Positions 63,858 to 64,000 of a DNA stretch of 64,000 nt are shown here, piece by piece. Position 1 is the stretch's first letter; the number at the start of each line of letters is the position of its first letter. The stretch spans positions 315,963,164-316,027,163 of the forward strand of contig NC_085137.1 in NCBI RefSeq assembly GCF_035046485.1, given 5' to 3'. The stretch is from Aedes albopictus (Eukaryota > Arthropoda > Insecta > Diptera > Culicidae). Position numbers and translations under genes: made by a program. The notes under the pieces were generated by a model, which ran no database searches, was not told the origin of the DNA, and saw nothing but the letters and a program-made list of their open reading frames with translations.

Positions 63858-64000
63858 AAGGCGAAACTGGAAGCTTTTCCTCATTTTTTTGGTTTTCGAT
63901 TTTTTATAAAATAACGAAGCAATATTTTCAAAATCGGTTTTCGTGCACATGTAGAGTATGGATCAAGATATCTTCTGATTTTTTTTGTGGTGGAAAAAGT
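63858..64000. mobile_element. Palindromic MITE, TTAAGGCGAAACT family, cut by window end
   Basis: TTAAGGCGAAACTGGAAGC followed by AAAATCGGTTTTCGTGCAC, the same left arm as at 39641. The right arm lies outside. Confidence 0.9.

Overview
The window looks like one large host gene on the minus strand of a mosquito genome, most likely an Aedes-type culicine, filled with transposable elements. The gene is a Phactr (phosphatase and actin regulator) family member. Six in-window exons, in transcription order, are 62884-62657, 55908-55312, 35524-35284, 4563-4217, 4149-3873 and 2815-2800. Every junction has a GT..AG intron and compatible phase, giving 567 consecutive residues plus a stop. The protein carries a Gln/Ala/His-rich linker, an acidic DSDEEYMY segment, a [10 protein letters not shown] segment, three RPEL actin-binding repeats, the PP1-binding C-terminus and the terminal RFHRP. 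The N-terminus, including the expected first RPEL and the start codon, lies to the right of base 64000. The five introns are about 6.7, 19.8, 30.7, 0.07 and 1.06 kb.

The mosquito call is an inference. It rests on Feilai-like tRNA-derived SINEs, an LOA/R1-type non-LTR element with an RNase H domain, an ORF1 with a DUF4780-like segment, dense families of MITEs, and large tracts of a degenerate 15-bp repeat that I associate with Aedes. No bacterial or viral genes are seen.

Layout. Bases 1-2130 lie downstream of Phactr and are mostly degenerate repeat. Bases 2130-4563 hold the 3' UTR, the last three coding exons and an intronic 11-bp microsatellite. That array is flanked by two copies of a 132-bp block which includes the end of the penultimate exon and its splice donor. 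The 30.7-kb intron (4564-35283) holds inverted-repeat MITEs, a ~170-bp tandem array (11230-11965), a piggyBac-like MITE, remnants of an ORF1 (27395-29460) and a degraded minus-strand RT/RNase H element (32045-33915). The 19.8-kb intron (35525-55311) holds a second piggyBac-like MITE in opposite orientation, two hAT elements that share one target-site sequence, a third hAT with perfect 8-bp duplications, a 1.26-kb foldback element and a Feilai SINE. The 6.7-kb intron (55909-62656) holds more palindromic MITEs, including a 1.13-kb mariner-type element and two elements with a conserved hairpin motif.

Only the Phactr exons look like functional protein-coding sequence. All other open frames are transposon remnants, repeat translations or antisense shadows. 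Higher-complexity, TE-poor stretches inside the introns (about 13.9-15.1, 24.5-25.8 and 43.5-44.1 kb) are the best candidates for cis-regulatory DNA.
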